DNA of 64,000 bases from Nosocomiicoccus massiliensis. Lineage in GTDB: Bacteria > Bacillota > Bacilli > Staphylococcales > Salinicoccaceae. Positions 29,493 to 39,427 of the stretch are shown here, one piece after another. The DNA is taken from positions 1-64,000 of the forward strand of contig NZ_CAVG010000118.1 of the NCBI RefSeq assembly GCF_000438455.1, read 5' to 3'. The position numbers and the translations under genes are program-made. How positions within the stretch are numbered: position 1 is the stretch's first letter; each line of letters opens with the position of its first letter. The notes below the pieces were generated by a model. It did not search any database. It was not told the DNA's origin and saw only the letters and a program-made list of their open reading frames with translations.

Positions 29493-30038
29493 CTATTCAG
29501 CATCTATCGTTTCAACGATAATATTATCATTAGTAAAGACACAAATATCTGCAGCGATTTTTAACGCGTCACGCGCAATCGTCTCAGCATCTAAATCATC
29601 TCCGTGTAACTTCATCGCGCGTCCTGCTGCGAGTGCGAAGTTTCCACCAGATCCAATCGATAAAATACCATCGTCTGGCTCGATGACTTCACCTGTACCT
29701 GAAACGATTAACATCGTATCTTTATTCATAACGATTAACATCGCTTCAAGTTGGCGGAGCATCTTATCTGTACGCCACTCTTTCGCAAGTTCTACTGCTG
29801 CACGTTCAAGTTGACCGTTATATTCATATAGTCTTGCTTCAAACTTTTCATATAAAGTAAATGCATCAGCGACACTACCTGCAAATCCAGCGACGACTTT
29901 TCCTTCATATAAACGTCTCACTTTTCTCGCGGTATGTTTCATGACGACTTGGTTACCTAAAGTAACTTGTCCGTCACCAGCCATTGCCATTTTACCTTTA
30001 TGTTTAACTGCAAATATCGTCGTTCCTTTAATTGCCAC
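29493..30038 (-). CDS. hslV: HslV/ClpQ peptidase subunit
   Basis: Proteasome-like N-terminal-nucleophile protease of the HslVU complex. 181 residues. [23 protein letters not shown] contains the catalytic Thr region and DGQVTLG loop; [13 protein letters not shown] is also typical. The GTG at 30038 is chosen because AAGAGGTG lies six bases before it; a GTG three codons earlier overlaps that site. As in S. aureus, a short N-terminal stretch precedes the predicted catalytic threonine, so it needs trimming or acts differently. It lies between xerC and hslU. Confidence 0.94.
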   Translation of the reverse strand: MAIKGTTIFAVKHKGKMAMAGDGQVTLGNQVVMKHTARKVRRLYEGKVVAGFAGSVADAFTLYEKFEARLYEYNGQLERAAVELAKEWRTDKMLRQLEAMLIVMNKDTMLIVSGTGEVIEPDDGILSIGSGGNFALAAGRAMKLHGDDLDAETIARDALKIAADICVFTNDNIIVETIDAE

Positions 30039-30043
30039 TTTTT

Positions 30044-30925
30044 TCACCTCTTATTATTTTGTGGATGTGCGCTTAAATACGCTTGTCTTAGCTGCTCTTT
30101 AGAAACGTGCGTATACCTTTGAGTCGTCGATAACGACTCATGACCAAGTAATTCTTGTACTGCACGTATGTCTGCACCGTTATTTAACATATGCGTTGCG
30201 AATGTATGTCGTAACGTATGCGGATGAAGCGATGCTTTAACTGCACTTTCTTTCATCACTTTATTGATGATATAGCGTAATCCACGGTCAGTTAATTTCG
30301 TCAAATTATAATTTAACCAAAAAGCACCAGTCTCTTCCATGTCTTTAGAAAACGTCTCTATATATTCAAGTAACGCTTCTTTTACGGATTCATTAAACGG
30401 TACGATACGTTCTTTACTGCCTTTACCGAGTACTTTTAATAACCGGTTGTCAAAGTCGATATCAGAAACTTCGATATTTAACAGTTCTGCACTACGTATT
30501 CCTGTGCCGTATAACAACTCGAGTAGCGCACGATCTCTCGTGTACATCTTTTTGTTTTTATCGAGCGACTGAAACAGAGCATCGATTTGGTTTTCATACA
30601 AGAAATCCGGTAACATAGAGTCTCGCTTTGGAAACGACACTTGACTCACCGGATTGTTTTCTACGATATATCGTTCGTTTAAATAATTATAAAAACTACG
30701 AATCGCAGAAATTTTACGGCTAATCGTCGTCTTTTTGTAATCTTTATCGTATATAAACGTTAAATAATTTCTAGCATCTCTCGACTCAAACGTCGTTACC
30801 GTTAAATGTTCCGCGGTTAAAAATGATTCAAACTCACGTAAATCGAGATGATAACTTTCAATCGTTTTTGGAGAATACTGCTTTTGATACTTTAATACGT
30901 CTAAAAAGTCGTGTACATAGTCCAT
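30044..30925 (-). CDS. xerC: Tyrosine recombinase XerC (CodV type)
   Basis: Resolves chromosome dimers at dif together with XerD. 293 residues. N-terminal SAM-like core-binding domain (1-105), then the catalytic domain with R144, K168, H236, R239 (HPHTLRHTF), H262 (LGHES) and the nucleophile Y271 (QRYTH). GAGGAGG precedes the ATG. First gene of the xerC-hslV-hslU-codY operon. trmFO, which usually stands between topA and xerC, is absent. Confidence 0.96.
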   Translation of the reverse strand: MDYVHDFLDVLKYQKQYSPKTIESYHLDLREFESFLTAEHLTVTTFESRDARNYLTFIYDKDYKKTTISRKISAIRSFYNYLNERYIVENNPVSQVSFPKRDSMLPDFLYENQIDALFQSLDKNKKMYTRDRALLELLYGTGIRSAELLNIEVSDIDFDNRLLKVLGKGSKERIVPFNESVKEALLEYIETFSKDMEETGAFWLNYNLTKLTDRGLRYIINKVMKESAVKASLHPHTLRHTFATHMLNNGADIRAVQELLGHESLSTTQRYTHVSKEQLRQAYLSAHPQNNKR

Positions 30926-31041
30926 CCACAGTCCTCCTCACTGTTATAAAAAAATTCCCATTGAATAGTTTAATATATTTGACAAACAATTGCACACAAT
31001 TACTATTTTTCTGAAATATCTTTTTTCTTATGAAACACCAT

Positions 31042-31072
31042 AAAAAATCTAGGCTAACATAGTAGCCTAGAT
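31042..31072 (-). terminator. Terminator after topA
   Basis: Ten-bp stem ATCTAGGCTA/TAGCCTAGAT (31047-31056, 31063-31072) with a 6-nt loop, followed by TTTTTTATGG on the minus strand. Confidence 0.9.
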
Positions 31073-31077
31073 TATTT

Positions 31078-33144
31078 TTAGTTTGCATCTTCTTCATAAT
31101 CACAGTTCGAACATTTTACTTTGACAGTTTTACCTTTACGTTGCTCGACTAAGTACTGATCACATTTCGGACAGTCTCTACCGACTGGCTTATCCCATGA
31201 TACGAAGTCACAGTCTGGATATCTTTCACATCCGTAAAAGATACGACCTTTTTTAGATTTACGTTCAACGATTTCGCCTTCTTTACACGTCGGACATTTT
31301 ACACCAATCTTTTTAACGATTGGTTTTGTATTACGGCAATCTGGGAAGTTTGAACATGCCATAAATTTACCGTAACGTCCCATTTTGTATACCATTGGCG
31401 AGCCACATTTTTCACAGTCTATGCCTGCCGGTTCGTCTTTAATTTCGATTTCTTCCATTTCTGATTCAGCTTTTTCAACTTGTGGTCTAAATCCTTTGTA
31501 GAAGTCATCGATTACTTTTACCCACTCAGTATTGCCGTCTGCGATTTCATCGAGTTGCTTTTCCATATCTTTCGTAAAATCAACGTCGATAATATCTGGG
31601 AAGTAATCGGATACTTGTTCAGAAACGATTTCTCCAAGTTCAGTTGGAACAAAGCGACGCTGGTCAAGACGTACGTAGTTACGTTTTTGAATCGTCTCAA
31701 TCGTCGGTGCGTACGTAGATGGTCGGCCAATGCCTGACTCTTCTAAAGTTTTCACAAGACGTGCTTCAGTATAACGTGGTGGTGGTTGAGTAAAGTGCTG
31801 ATTTGAATCGATCTTTTCAGCAGTGACCGTTTCACCTTCAGAAATTTCAGGGATGATATTTTCTTTCGCATCTACTTTTTCGTCTGTACCTTCTTCGTAT
31901 ACTTGTAAGAATCCTTTAAATTTAATTGTAGAACCGTTACTTCTAAAGATGACACCGTTATTGTTTAAGTCCACTCGCACTGTATCGAGCACAGCTGGTG
32001 CCATTAAACTAGCGACGAAACGGTCCCATATTAATTTATATAAACGGTACTGATCACGTGATAAGAAAGCTTTCATTTCTTGAGGTGTACGTAATGTAGA
32101 CGTTGGACGCACCGCTTCGTGCGCATCTTGTCCTTCAGATTTTTTATCTTTACGTTTACCTAAAAACTCTTTACCGTACGTGTTTTCAATATATCCATAT
32201 GCCTCAGACTTCGCTTCGTTAGATACGCGCGTAGAGTCTGTTCTCATATACGTAATTAAACCAATCGTCCCTTGTCCTTTTACGTCGATACCTTCATACA
32301 GTTGTTGAGCGAGCATCATCGTTTTACGTGCACGGAAATTTAATTTACGCGCCGCTTCTTGTTGTAATGTGGAAGTCGTAAATGGATACGCAGGGTATCT
32401 CAGCTTTTCTTTTTTCTCGACAGAGTCGACGTTAAAGTCGTCTCCTTTAATTTGTTTTAAAACGTCTTTAACGACAGATTCATTTGGTAACTCTGTCTTT
32501 TTAGCGTCCGACGCTAACTTATAAAACTTACCTGTAAATTTCGAACGCTTGTATTTAAAATGACCTTCAATTGACCAATATTCTTCTGGTTTAAAGTTAC
32601 GGATTTCATTTTCTCTGTCGATAATCAGTTTTAACGCAACTGATTGTACACGACCTGCAGATAATCCTTTTTTAACTTTCTTCCATAATACTGGTGAAAT
32701 GTTATAACCAACGAGTCTATCTAATATACGACGTGCTTGCTGCGCGTCGACGAGTTGTTGGTCCATTTCTCTCGGTTCTTTAAAACTGTTTTTTACTGCA
32801 TCTTTTGTAATTTCGTTAAATACGACGCGGTAATATTCTTTATCATCACCGAGAGCGTGTGCTAAATGCCACGCGATCGCTTCACCCTCACGGTCAGGGT
32901 CCGATGCTAAATAAATTCGTTTTGCTTTTTTTGCTTCTTTTTTAAGTTCTTGAAGTAAAGGTCCTTTACCTCTAATCGTTATATATTTTGGTTGGTAGTT
33001 GTTTTCGACGTCAATACCAATTTGACTACGGGGCAAATCTCTAAGGTGACCCATCGAAGCGACGACTTTATATCGTTTACCAAGATATTTACCAATCGTC
33101 TTCGCTTTTGCTGGGGACTCTACAATGACTAAATTATCTGCCAC
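31078..33144 (-). CDS. topA: DNA topoisomerase I
   Basis: Type IA topoisomerase that relaxes negative supercoils. 688 residues. N-terminal Toprim domain ([34 protein letters not shown]), the active-site tyrosine in [13 protein letters not shown], and C-terminal zinc ribbons: CEKC...C, CPTC...C and CPKC...CSNC. The GTG start has GGGAGG nine bases upstream. Own sigma-A promoter upstream (33184-33213) and terminator downstream, so it is probably transcribed alone. Confidence 0.97.
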   Translation of the reverse strand: MADNLVIVESPAKAKTIGKYLGKRYKVVASMGHLRDLPRSQIGIDVENNYQPKYITIRGKGPLLQELKKEAKKAKRIYLASDPDREGEAIAWHLAHALGDDKEYYRVVFNEITKDAVKNSFKEPREMDQQLVDAQQARRILDRLVGYNISPVLWKKVKKGLSAGRVQSVALKLIIDRENEIRNFKPEEYWSIEGHFKYKRSKFTGKFYKLASDAKKTELPNESVVKDVLKQIKGDDFNVDSVEKKEKLRYPAYPFTTSTLQQEAARKLNFRARKTMMLAQQLYEGIDVKGQGTIGLITYMRTDSTRVSNEAKSEAYGYIENTYGKEFLGKRKDKKSEGQDAHEAVRPTSTLRTPQEMKAFLSRDQYRLYKLIWDRFVASLMAPAVLDTVRVDLNNNGVIFRSNGSTIKFKGFLQVYEEGTDEKVDAKENIIPEISEGETVTAEKIDSNQHFTQPPPRYTEARLVKTLEESGIGRPSTYAPTIETIQKRNYVRLDQRRFVPTELGEIVSEQVSDYFPDIIDVDFTKDMEKQLDEIADGNTEWVKVIDDFYKGFRPQVEKAESEMEEIEIKDEPAGIDCEKCGSPMVYKMGRYGKFMACSNFPDCRNTKPIVKKIGVKCPTCKEGEIVERKSKKGRIFYGCERYPDCDFVSWDKPVGRDCPKCDQYLVEQRKGKTVKVKCSNCDYEEDAN

Positions 33145-33183
33145 TTTTAATTGCCTCCCTCACGTTTTATGATTCAATGAACA

Positions 33184-33213
33184 ATATTACACACTAACTT
33201 TTAAATTTGTCAA
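33184..33213 (-). promoter_or_regulatory. Sigma-A promoter of topA
   Basis: Perfect TTGACA (33208-33213), 18-bp spacer, TAATAT (33184-33189) on the minus strand, about 40 bases upstream of the topA GTG. Confidence 0.62.
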
Positions 33214-33228
33214 CGGTTCTAAATTCAT

Positions 33229-34023
33229 TTACTGTAATTCACTTAATATATCATCTGCTTTTGTGACGAATATCGCACCTTCTTTTAACCGTTCATTTAC
33301 CCCAACACTCAGTGGTGATGTAATATTTCCTGGTATACAAAAGACGTGCCGATTTTCATCCATCGCCATCTCTAACGTAATTAAACTACCGCTTTTTTCT
33401 TCGGCTTCAGTGACTAATACACCTTCACTTAAACCAGCGATAATTCTATTTCTTGCGACGAATTGATGTTTATTTATCGGTGTACCTGGTGGATACTCGC
33501 TAATTGTACAACTATATTTTTCAATTCGATGTCTCGTTTTTAGTGTCGACTTCGGATAATGGATATCGTGACCAAATGCGAGTACACCAATCGTTTTTAT
33601 ATTCTCTTCAAGTGCAATGTGATGCGCGATATCATCTGCACCATATGCAAGTCCTGACACGACTGTAAACTCTTTTAACGCTGGAATAATTCTAAGTAAC
33701 GCTTGACGCGTATACACTCCAGCTTTACGACTACCGACGATACCGATCTTACGACTATTTAAAGCCGATAAAGAGCCTTTTACATATAATACGTACGGCG
33801 GGTCGTAAATTTCTTTTAACAATGATGGATAAAACTTTGAACTTTCCGTAATAAACGTCACACCGTTCTCACACAATGTACGGTGGATGTCTTCTAACGA
33901 AATTTCTCTCGCGAGCTGTAACTTCTTAATTGTAGATTCTTTTAATACTTCACCATTTCGGATCTTCTGAAACTCTTTTCTTGTAACTTTTGCAAAGCTT
34001 AATTGTAAAATGTGAAGTTTCAT
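33229..34023 (-). CDS. dprA: DNA processing protein DprA
   Basis: Loads RecA onto incoming single-stranded DNA in transformation. 264 residues. Rossmann-like core with GIVGSRKAGVYTRQAL, VVSGLAYGADDIAHHIAL, GHDIHYPK and FVARNRIIAGLSEGVLVTEA. No Shine-Dalgarno precedes the ATG at 34023; instead a perfect TATAAT ends seven bases upstream, which predicts transcription starting at the A of the ATG. An in-frame TTG at 34068 also lacks a ribosome binding site and sits in the sucD terminator. Confidence 0.93.
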   Translation of the reverse strand: MKLHILQLSFAKVTRKEFQKIRNGEVLKESTIKKLQLAREISLEDIHRTLCENGVTFITESSKFYPSLLKEIYDPPYVLYVKGSLSALNSRKIGIVGSRKAGVYTRQALLRIIPALKEFTVVSGLAYGADDIAHHIALEENIKTIGVLAFGHDIHYPKSTLKTRHRIEKYSCTISEYPPGTPINKHQFVARNRIIAGLSEGVLVTEAEEKSGSLITLEMAMDENRHVFCIPGNITSPLSVGVNERLKEGAIFVTKADDILSELQ

Positions 34024-34029
34024 AACTGT

Positions 34030-34035
34030 ATTATA
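34030..34035 (-). promoter_or_regulatory. TATAAT -10 box placing dprA transcript start at its ATG
   Basis: Perfect -10 hexamer on the minus strand ending seven bases before the dprA ATG; the expected start site coincides with the initiation codon (leaderless mRNA). No good -35 box is seen at 16-18 bp. Confidence 0.5.
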
Positions 34036-34066
34036 ATCGATAGTTTTTAAAATTGGTATAAAAACC

Positions 34067-34095
34067 AAAAAACGCAGAGATAATTATCTCTGCGT
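34067..34095 (-). terminator. Terminator after sucD
   Basis: Perfect palindrome ACGCAGAGATAA/TTATCTCTGCGT (34072-34083, 34084-34095) followed by a run of T on the minus strand. Confidence 0.92.
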
Positions 34096-34110
34096 CACAA
34101 CTTCAATCTA

Positions 34111-35016
34111 TTATTTAATTGTTAGACATTGCTCGTAAAGGCCTTCTTTTTTAATACGCTCGATTAATGTCTCACCGATGACTGACGGAGTATCTGCTGT
34201 GTCGATACCTGCGTCGTTCATCGCTTTAATTTTACCTTCTGCTGTACCTTGACCACCAGAGATGATCGCACCAGCGTGACCCATACGTTTTCCTGGAGGC
34301 GCTGTTTGACCACCGATGAATCCAACAACTGGTTTTGTCATATTTTCTTTCACCCAAGCTGCTGCTTCTTCTTCAGCTGTACCACCGATTTCACCGATCA
34401 TTACAACTGCGAGTGTTTCATCGTCTTCGTTAAATGCTTTTAATACGTCGATGAAGTCTGTTCCGTTTACTGGGTCTCCACCGATACCTACTGCTGTCGT
34501 TTGACCGATTCCAGCTTCAGTTAATTGGTGAACCGCTTCGTACGTTAACGTACCAGAACGTGATACGACTCCAACGTGACCTTTTTTGTGGATATATCCT
34601 GGCATAATACCGATTTTAGTTTCATCAGCAGTGATGATACCTGGACAGTTTGGTCCAACAAGACGTGTTTCTTTGTCTTCTAGGTAGTCTACGACTTTAA
34701 CCATGTCTAATACTGGAATATGCTCTGTAATACAGATAACAAGTTCTAAACCTGCATCTGCTGCTTCCATGATTGAATCTGCTGCGAATGGAGCTGGAAC
34801 GTAAACAACTGATACTGTCGCGCCAGTTTCTTTCTTCGCTTCTTCTACTGTATTGAATACAGGTACACCTTCTACTACTTGTCCACCTTTACCTGGTGTT
34901 ACACCACCGACAATTTTCGTGCCGTAGTCTAACATTTGTTTCGTATGGAATAATGCAGTAGATCCAGTAATACCTTGTACGATTACTTTTGTATCTTTAT
35001 CTACAAATACTGCCAC
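34111..35016 (-). CDS. sucD: Succinyl-CoA ligase [ADP-forming] subunit alpha
   Basis: Carries the phosphorylated histidine and the CoA site of the TCA-cycle enzyme. 301 residues. CoA-binding [20 protein letters not shown], the [20 protein letters not shown] region and the active-site histidine in [14 protein letters not shown]. The GTG start has GGGGAAA upstream. It follows sucC by 18 bases and ends at a perfect palindromic terminator. Confidence 0.97.
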   Translation of the reverse strand: MAVFVDKDTKVIVQGITGSTALFHTKQMLDYGTKIVGGVTPGKGGQVVEGVPVFNTVEEAKKETGATVSVVYVPAPFAADSIMEAADAGLELVICITEHIPVLDMVKVVDYLEDKETRLVGPNCPGIITADETKIGIMPGYIHKKGHVGVVSRSGTLTYEAVHQLTEAGIGQTTAVGIGGDPVNGTDFIDVLKAFNEDDETLAVVMIGEIGGTAEEEAAAWVKENMTKPVVGFIGGQTAPPGKRMGHAGAIISGGQGTAEGKIKAMNDAGIDTADTPSVIGETLIERIKKEGLYEQCLTIK

Positions 35017-35034
35017 AATTAATTTCCCCTTATC

Positions 35035-36204
35035 TTATTTATTTTCTTCAACGAGTGCGATAATTTTTTGTGCACCTTCAGCCATTGTGCTTGCTGGTGT
35101 AATTGCTAAACCAGAGTCTTTAAGAATCTCTTTACCTTCTTTAACGTTTGTACCTTCTAAACGTACGACTAATGGAATTTCAAGTCCGACGTTTTTAACT
35201 GCTTGTACAACACCTTTAGCAATGACGTCACATAACATGATTCCACCGAAGATGTTTACAAAGATACCTTCTACGTTGTCATCACTTAAGATGAGTTCGA
35301 ATGCTTTTGTAACTTTCTCTTCAGTCGCACCGCCACCTACGTCTAAGAAGTTCGCTGGGCTTCCACCGAAGTGGTTAATTGTGTCCATCGTTGCCATCGC
35401 AAGTCCAGCACCGTTAACCATACAACCGATGTTACCATCTAGTGCAATATAAGATAAGTCGTATTTAGACGCTTCAACTTCTTTTGGATCTTCTTCGTCG
35501 AAGTCACGCATTTCCATTACTTCTTTTTGACGGTATAATGCGTTATCGTCAAAGTTGATTTTCGCATCTAACGCCATAACTTCACCGTCACCTGTTGTTA
35601 CAAGTGGGTTAATTTCGACGATTGATGCATCTTTTTCTACAAATACATCATAGAGTCCAAGTAATAATTTTGCCGCTTTGTTAATTAATTCAGTTGGAAT
35701 ATTGATGTTAAACGCAAGTCTTCTTGCTTGGAATGGTAATAAACCAACTGCTGGGTCGATCACTTCTGTGAAGATCTTTTCAGGTGTTTTAGCTGCAACC
35801 TCTTCGATTTCAGTTCCACCTTCTTCAGAACCCATTAACACGACACGGTTTGTCGCACGGTCTACAACAAAGCTGATGTAGTATTCATCTTTAATGTCGC
35901 AACCTTCTTCAATTAATAAACGGTTAACAACTGTACCGTCTGGTCCGTTTTGTACCGTTACTAATGTAGAACCGAGTAAACTTTCAGCGTATTCTTTAAC
36001 TTCATCTAAAGATTTCGCAATCTTTACGCCTCCAGCTTTCCCACGTCCACCTGCGTGAATTTGCGCTTTCACTACGTAGACGTCAGAGTCTAATGTTTTT
36101 GCTACTTCTACCGCTTCTTCAGGCGTACGCGCAACGTCACCGTTCGGTACTTTTACACCTTTAGAGCGGAAAATTTGTTTTCCTTGATACTCATGAATAT
36201 TCAT
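35035..36204 (-). CDS. sucC: Succinyl-CoA ligase [ADP-forming] subunit beta
   Basis: ATP-grasp subunit that determines nucleotide use. 389 residues. Begins [20 protein letters not shown]-grasp residues in [18 protein letters not shown] and the succinate/phosphate loop [11 protein letters not shown] and [23 protein letters not shown] precedes the ATG. First gene of sucCD, with a near-consensus promoter about 50 bases upstream. Confidence 0.97.
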   Translation of the reverse strand: MNIHEYQGKQIFRSKGVKVPNGDVARTPEEAVEVAKTLDSDVYVVKAQIHAGGRGKAGGVKIAKSLDEVKEYAESLLGSTLVTVQNGPDGTVVNRLLIEEGCDIKDEYYISFVVDRATNRVVLMGSEEGGTEIEEVAAKTPEKIFTEVIDPAVGLLPFQARRLAFNINIPTELINKAAKLLLGLYDVFVEKDASIVEINPLVTTGDGEVMALDAKINFDDNALYRQKEVMEMRDFDEEDPKEVEASKYDLSYIALDGNIGCMVNGAGLAMATMDTINHFGGSPANFLDVGGGATEEKVTKAFELILSDDNVEGIFVNIFGGIMLCDVIAKGVVQAVKNVGLEIPLVVRLEGTNVKEGKEILKDSGLAITPASTMAEGAQKIIALVEENK

Positions 36205-36245
36205 GGTCTGCCTCCTAAGCGTTATAATAATAAGCTTTCATAACT

Positions 36246-36274
36246 ATTATATAAATTCATTACACTATTGTAAA
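36246..36274 (-). promoter_or_regulatory. Sigma-A promoter of sucCD
   Basis: TTTACA (36269-36274), 17-bp spacer, TATAAT (36246-36251) on the minus strand. An imperfectly spaced inverted repeat ATTACACT/AGTGTAAT flanks the -35 box on either side, which could bind a regulator; none is recognised. Confidence 0.78.
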
Positions 36275-36302
36275 CTTAACACGCTTCTAAAAAGTGTAAT
36301 TT

Positions 36303-37472
36303 TTAAATATGTGCGTTTTTCCCGCGTTTTAAATGTGGTTTAAATGAGAAATACGTCCAAATTCTAAGTATATATTCGAGTGGTCCGTATTTAAACTTCT
36401 TCATATAGTAATGACTACATATAATTTGTACGATAAAGAAGAGAATTGCTAACGTAAACGACAGCGTAAAATTCCCGTCTCCAAATCGTCCGAGTCCACT
36501 ACCGTAATATATAAACGAGTGGAACACCGATTGTAAAATATAGTTCGTTAACGATAATTTACCGACGGCAGCAAGACTATCCATAAATAAGTTTTCTTTA
36601 TATAAATAATAAAATAGTGCGATATACCCGTAACTTAAAGCGAAATCACCAAATAAAATATAATCTTGAAATATACCAAACTCTGCAAGTACATTTATTA
36701 GTAAACCGATCGGTACGAGTAATACTAACCATTTCTTCCAAGCACCACCGGTTACAAACACCTTTAGTTTCGCAGCGAGCATCCCACTTATGAAAATTGG
36801 TATATAAAATATAATCCCAAATAGAAGCATGTATAAAAAGGCCATATCATCAATTGGCATAAATGGATGATCACTAAAGTCCGATGCAAATATATTTCTT
36901 TCTGATAACGTTCCAGTACTATATACTTCTTTTTCTTGGATGAGATACTCAATCTTTTCATCCGTCAATGGTCCACCAAACGATTGCTTAATCATATGTA
37001 ACGATTCGACATCCATTTTCGTAAACATATAAATGAGTAATATGACTGACAAGACCATTGTCACTACCATCGTTTTCACACTACGCTTTGGTAACCAAAA
37101 TATTAATAATGTAATGAGACCGTATAAAAATAAAATATCGCCCTCAAAGAAAAATGCTCCGTGTAATAAGCCAAGTACAATTAAGCCAATACCTCTTCTA
37201 AGTAATGCACGCTTAACACCTAAATCTTTCTTCGTAAAACTCTCTGACATCATATACATTCCAAAACCAAATAAAAAGGCAAAGATTGGCATCGTACTGC
37301 CTTCAAAGAAAATTCGAATGATATGAATCAAAAACTCTCCGAATTTAGACACATTATAAACCTCTGGATATTGATTACCGAACATGCCGTAGTGAAAAAT
37401 CAGCAAGTTGGCAAGTAATATCCCGAGTAAACTAAATCCTCTTAAACTGTCTATTACTTTAATTCTTTTCAA
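36303..37472 (-). CDS. DUF418-family multi-pass membrane protein, copy 1
   Basis: 389 residues with about ten hydrophobic helices. N-terminal motif IKVIDSLRGFSLLGILLANL and the C-terminal YYMKKFKYGPLEYILRIWTY are hallmarks of the DUF418/YeiB group, of unknown biochemical function, distantly like acyltransferase-3 membrane proteins. The TTG start has AAGGAG at good spacing. Tandem with a paralogue upstream; the last 100 residues are almost identical between the two, the rest clearly diverged. Not found here in the standard rnhB-sucC neighbourhood of staphylococci, so it is a lineage insertion. Confidence 0.85.
   Translation of the reverse strand: MKRIKVIDSLRGFSLLGILLANLLIFHYGMFGNQYPEVYNVSKFGEFLIHIIRIFFEGSTMPIFAFLFGFGMYMMSESFTKKDLGVKRALLRRGIGLIVLGLLHGAFFFEGDILFLYGLITLLIFWLPKRSVKTMVVTMVLSVILLIYMFTKMDVESLHMIKQSFGGPLTDEKIEYLIQEKEVYSTGTLSERNIFASDFSDHPFMPIDDMAFLYMLLFGIIFYIPIFISGMLAAKLKVFVTGGAWKKWLVLLVPIGLLINVLAEFGIFQDYILFGDFALSYGYIALFYYLYKENLFMDSLAAVGKLSLTNYILQSVFHSFIYYGSGLGRFGDGNFTLSFTLAILFFIVQIICSHYYMKKFKYGPLEYILRIWTYFSFKPHLKRGKNAHI
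36304..36614 (-). repeat. Near-identical 3' segment of DUF418 copy 1
   Basis: 311 bp matching 37505-37815 with four mismatches by my count, offset 1201 bp, direct orientation. The match stops abruptly at 36614 within codons for LYKENLF, beyond which the two genes differ strongly. Confidence 0.9.
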
Positions 37473-37503
37473 ATAAACACTCCTTGTTGTTCTTAGATAA
37501 CAG

Positions 37504-38679
37504 TTAAATTTGTGCGTTTTTCCCGCGTTTTAAATGTGGTTTAAATGAGAAATACGTCCAAATTCTAAGTATATATTCGAGTGGTCCGTATTTAAACTTC
37601 TTCATATAGTAATGACTACATATAATTTGTACGATAAAGAAGAGAATTGCTAACGTAAACGACAGCGTAAAATTCCCGTCTCCAAATCGACCGAGTCCGC
37701 TACCGTAATATATAAACGAGTGAAACACCGATTGTAAAATATAGTTCGTTAACGATAATTTACCGACGGCAGCAAGACTATCCATAAATAAGTTTTCTTT
37801 ATATAAATAATAAAAGAGTCCAATATAACCATAAGCTAACGATGTGTCGATAAAGAACGCATAAAAATCGAGCGTTTCGTTATTTAGCGCAAATATATTT
37901 AATACAATCCCGATCGGCACAAGTAGAATGAGTGCTTTTTTCCACGCACCACCTGTTTCAAACATTTTAAGTTTCGCCGCAATCATTCCAGATATAAACA
38001 CTGGAACATAAAACGAAATAATGAGTAAATACGTAAACACATATCCGACTACACCACCGCCAAAAAACGGATTCTCTGAATCGAATATAAACGACTGGCG
38101 TTCAGCCGTCGATAACGTACGATACGCTTCTTTTTCTTCGAGTAAATATTCGATTTTTTCATCGGTTAACTCTGTCGTATAACTCTCAAATTCTTCGTCT
38201 ACGTCTTCTACGCTACTACCAAAGTCTAAATGCATTAATACAACGAGCGCTGATGATAGAAGAAAACAAACAATCATCGTTTTAAGACTTCGATTCGGTA
38301 GCCAAAATAAAACAATCGTCATCAGTCCATAAACGAACAAAATATCTCCTTCAAATAAATACATCGCGTGCAGTGTACCAAATAATAGTAACGCGAGTCC
38401 GCGACGAATGAGTCCACGTTTTACACCGAGATCTTTACGTTTAAAACTCGACGCCATCATATACATTCCAAAGCCAAATAAAAAGGCAAATATCGGCATC
38501 GTACTTCCTTCAAATAATACGCGAATCGTATTCATTAAAAAGATACCGACATTAGACACGTCATACACTTCAGGATAACTATTACCAAACATGCCGTAGT
38601 TAAAAACGAGCAAGTTAGCGAGTAATATCCCGAGTAAACTAAATCCTCTTAAACTATCTACTACTTTAATTCTGTTCAT
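37504..38679 (-). CDS. DUF418-family multi-pass membrane protein, copy 2
   Basis: 391 residues, same architecture as the downstream copy: VVDSLRGFSLLGILLANLLV at the start and the DUF418 signature KFKYGPLEYILRIWTYFSF at the end. The middle loop (about 155-205) is acidic and differs from copy 1. CAGGAG precedes the ATG, which overlaps the rnhB 3' end by 14 bases, so it is translated from the rbgA-rnhB transcript. Substrate unknown; family members are sometimes called putative transporters or acyltransferases without proof. Confidence 0.85.
   Translation of the reverse strand: MNRIKVVDSLRGFSLLGILLANLLVFNYGMFGNSYPEVYDVSNVGIFLMNTIRVLFEGSTMPIFAFLFGFGMYMMASSFKRKDLGVKRGLIRRGLALLLFGTLHAMYLFEGDILFVYGLMTIVLFWLPNRSLKTMIVCFLLSSALVVLMHLDFGSSVEDVDEEFESYTTELTDEKIEYLLEEKEAYRTLSTAERQSFIFDSENPFFGGGVVGYVFTYLLIISFYVPVFISGMIAAKLKMFETGGAWKKALILLVPIGIVLNIFALNNETLDFYAFFIDTSLAYGYIGLFYYLYKENLFMDSLAAVGKLSLTNYILQSVFHSFIYYGSGLGRFGDGNFTLSFTLAILFFIVQIICSHYYMKKFKYGPLEYILRIWTYFSFKPHLKRGKNAQI
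37505..37815 (-). repeat. Near-identical 3' segment of DUF418 copy 2
   Basis: Partner of the 36304-36614 repeat; see that entry. The pattern suggests recent gene conversion of the 3' quarter. Confidence 0.9.
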
Positions 38680-39427
38680 CTAAAATCTCCTGAATTTCCT
38701 TCACGGGTGAAAAACTTTTTCTATGAATCGGTGTTGCTCCGTATTGTCTTAACGCTTCTAAATGATTTTTCGTTCCGTACCCTGAGTTTTTTTCAAAATC
38801 GTATGCTGGATACTCTTTACTATGTGCTTTCATTAAACGGTCACGATATACTTTAGCGATAATCGAAGCGGCAGCAATCGAATTTGAATTTGCATCACCT
38901 TTTATGATACTTTGCTGATGAATATCTAAATCTAATACCATCGCGTCAATTAACAAGTGATCCACATTTACTTTTAAATGTTCAACTGCACGCGTCATCG
39001 CAAGTTTTGTCGCTTCATATATATTTAACGTGTCAATTTCTTCGACAGTCGCAACACCTATACCGACTGTACACGTCTCTAAAATAAGATCATATAAACG
39101 ATTTCTTTCAGATTCACTTAATTTTTTTGAATCATCTAATCCATATAATTTTTCATCGCCTAAAATAACTGCACCTGCAACGACTTCACCTGCAAGTGGA
39201 CCGCGCCCCGCTTCATCGACTCCGGCAATAACACCTGTTAACCCACGTTCATACGCCATCATACGTTCAAAACGTCGTTTCGTCTCTTCGATTTTTTCAA
39301 GTTGACGTCTGCGACTTTTAATTGCATTTTGTACACCGACACGTGTATCACTTTGTAAATCAGTATTGTCTAAATCTTCTATAGAATGTATCGTCTGTAA
39401 AAATTCTTTTACTTCTTTAATTGTCAT
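38666..39427 (-). CDS. rnhB: Ribonuclease HII
   Basis: Removes ribonucleotides and RNA primers from DNA. 253 residues including the roughly 70-residue N-terminal extension usual for Firmicutes. Catalytic DEDD motif begins in IAGVDEAGRGPLAGEVVAGA; further conserved parts are LLIDAMVL and NSIAAASIIAKVYRD. The ATG at 39427 has GAGG six bases upstream and overlaps the rbgA stop region; earlier in-frame starts lack a site. Confidence 0.96.
   Translation of the reverse strand: MTIKEVKEFLQTIHSIEDLDNTDLQSDTRVGVQNAIKSRRRQLEKIEETKRRFERMMAYERGLTGVIAGVDEAGRGPLAGEVVAGAVILGDEKLYGLDDSKKLSESERNRLYDLILETCTVGIGVATVEEIDTLNIYEATKLAMTRAVEHLKVNVDHLLIDAMVLDLDIHQQSIIKGDANSNSIAAASIIAKVYRDRLMKAHSKEYPAYDFEKNSGYGTKNHLEALRQYGATPIHRKSFSPVKEIQEILDEQN

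Noticed and set aside
30858-31103. 81-codon minus-strand reading frame between topA and xerC
   Set aside because: It overlaps both neighbours and the topA terminator, has no Shine-Dalgarno and shows no protein-like conservation.
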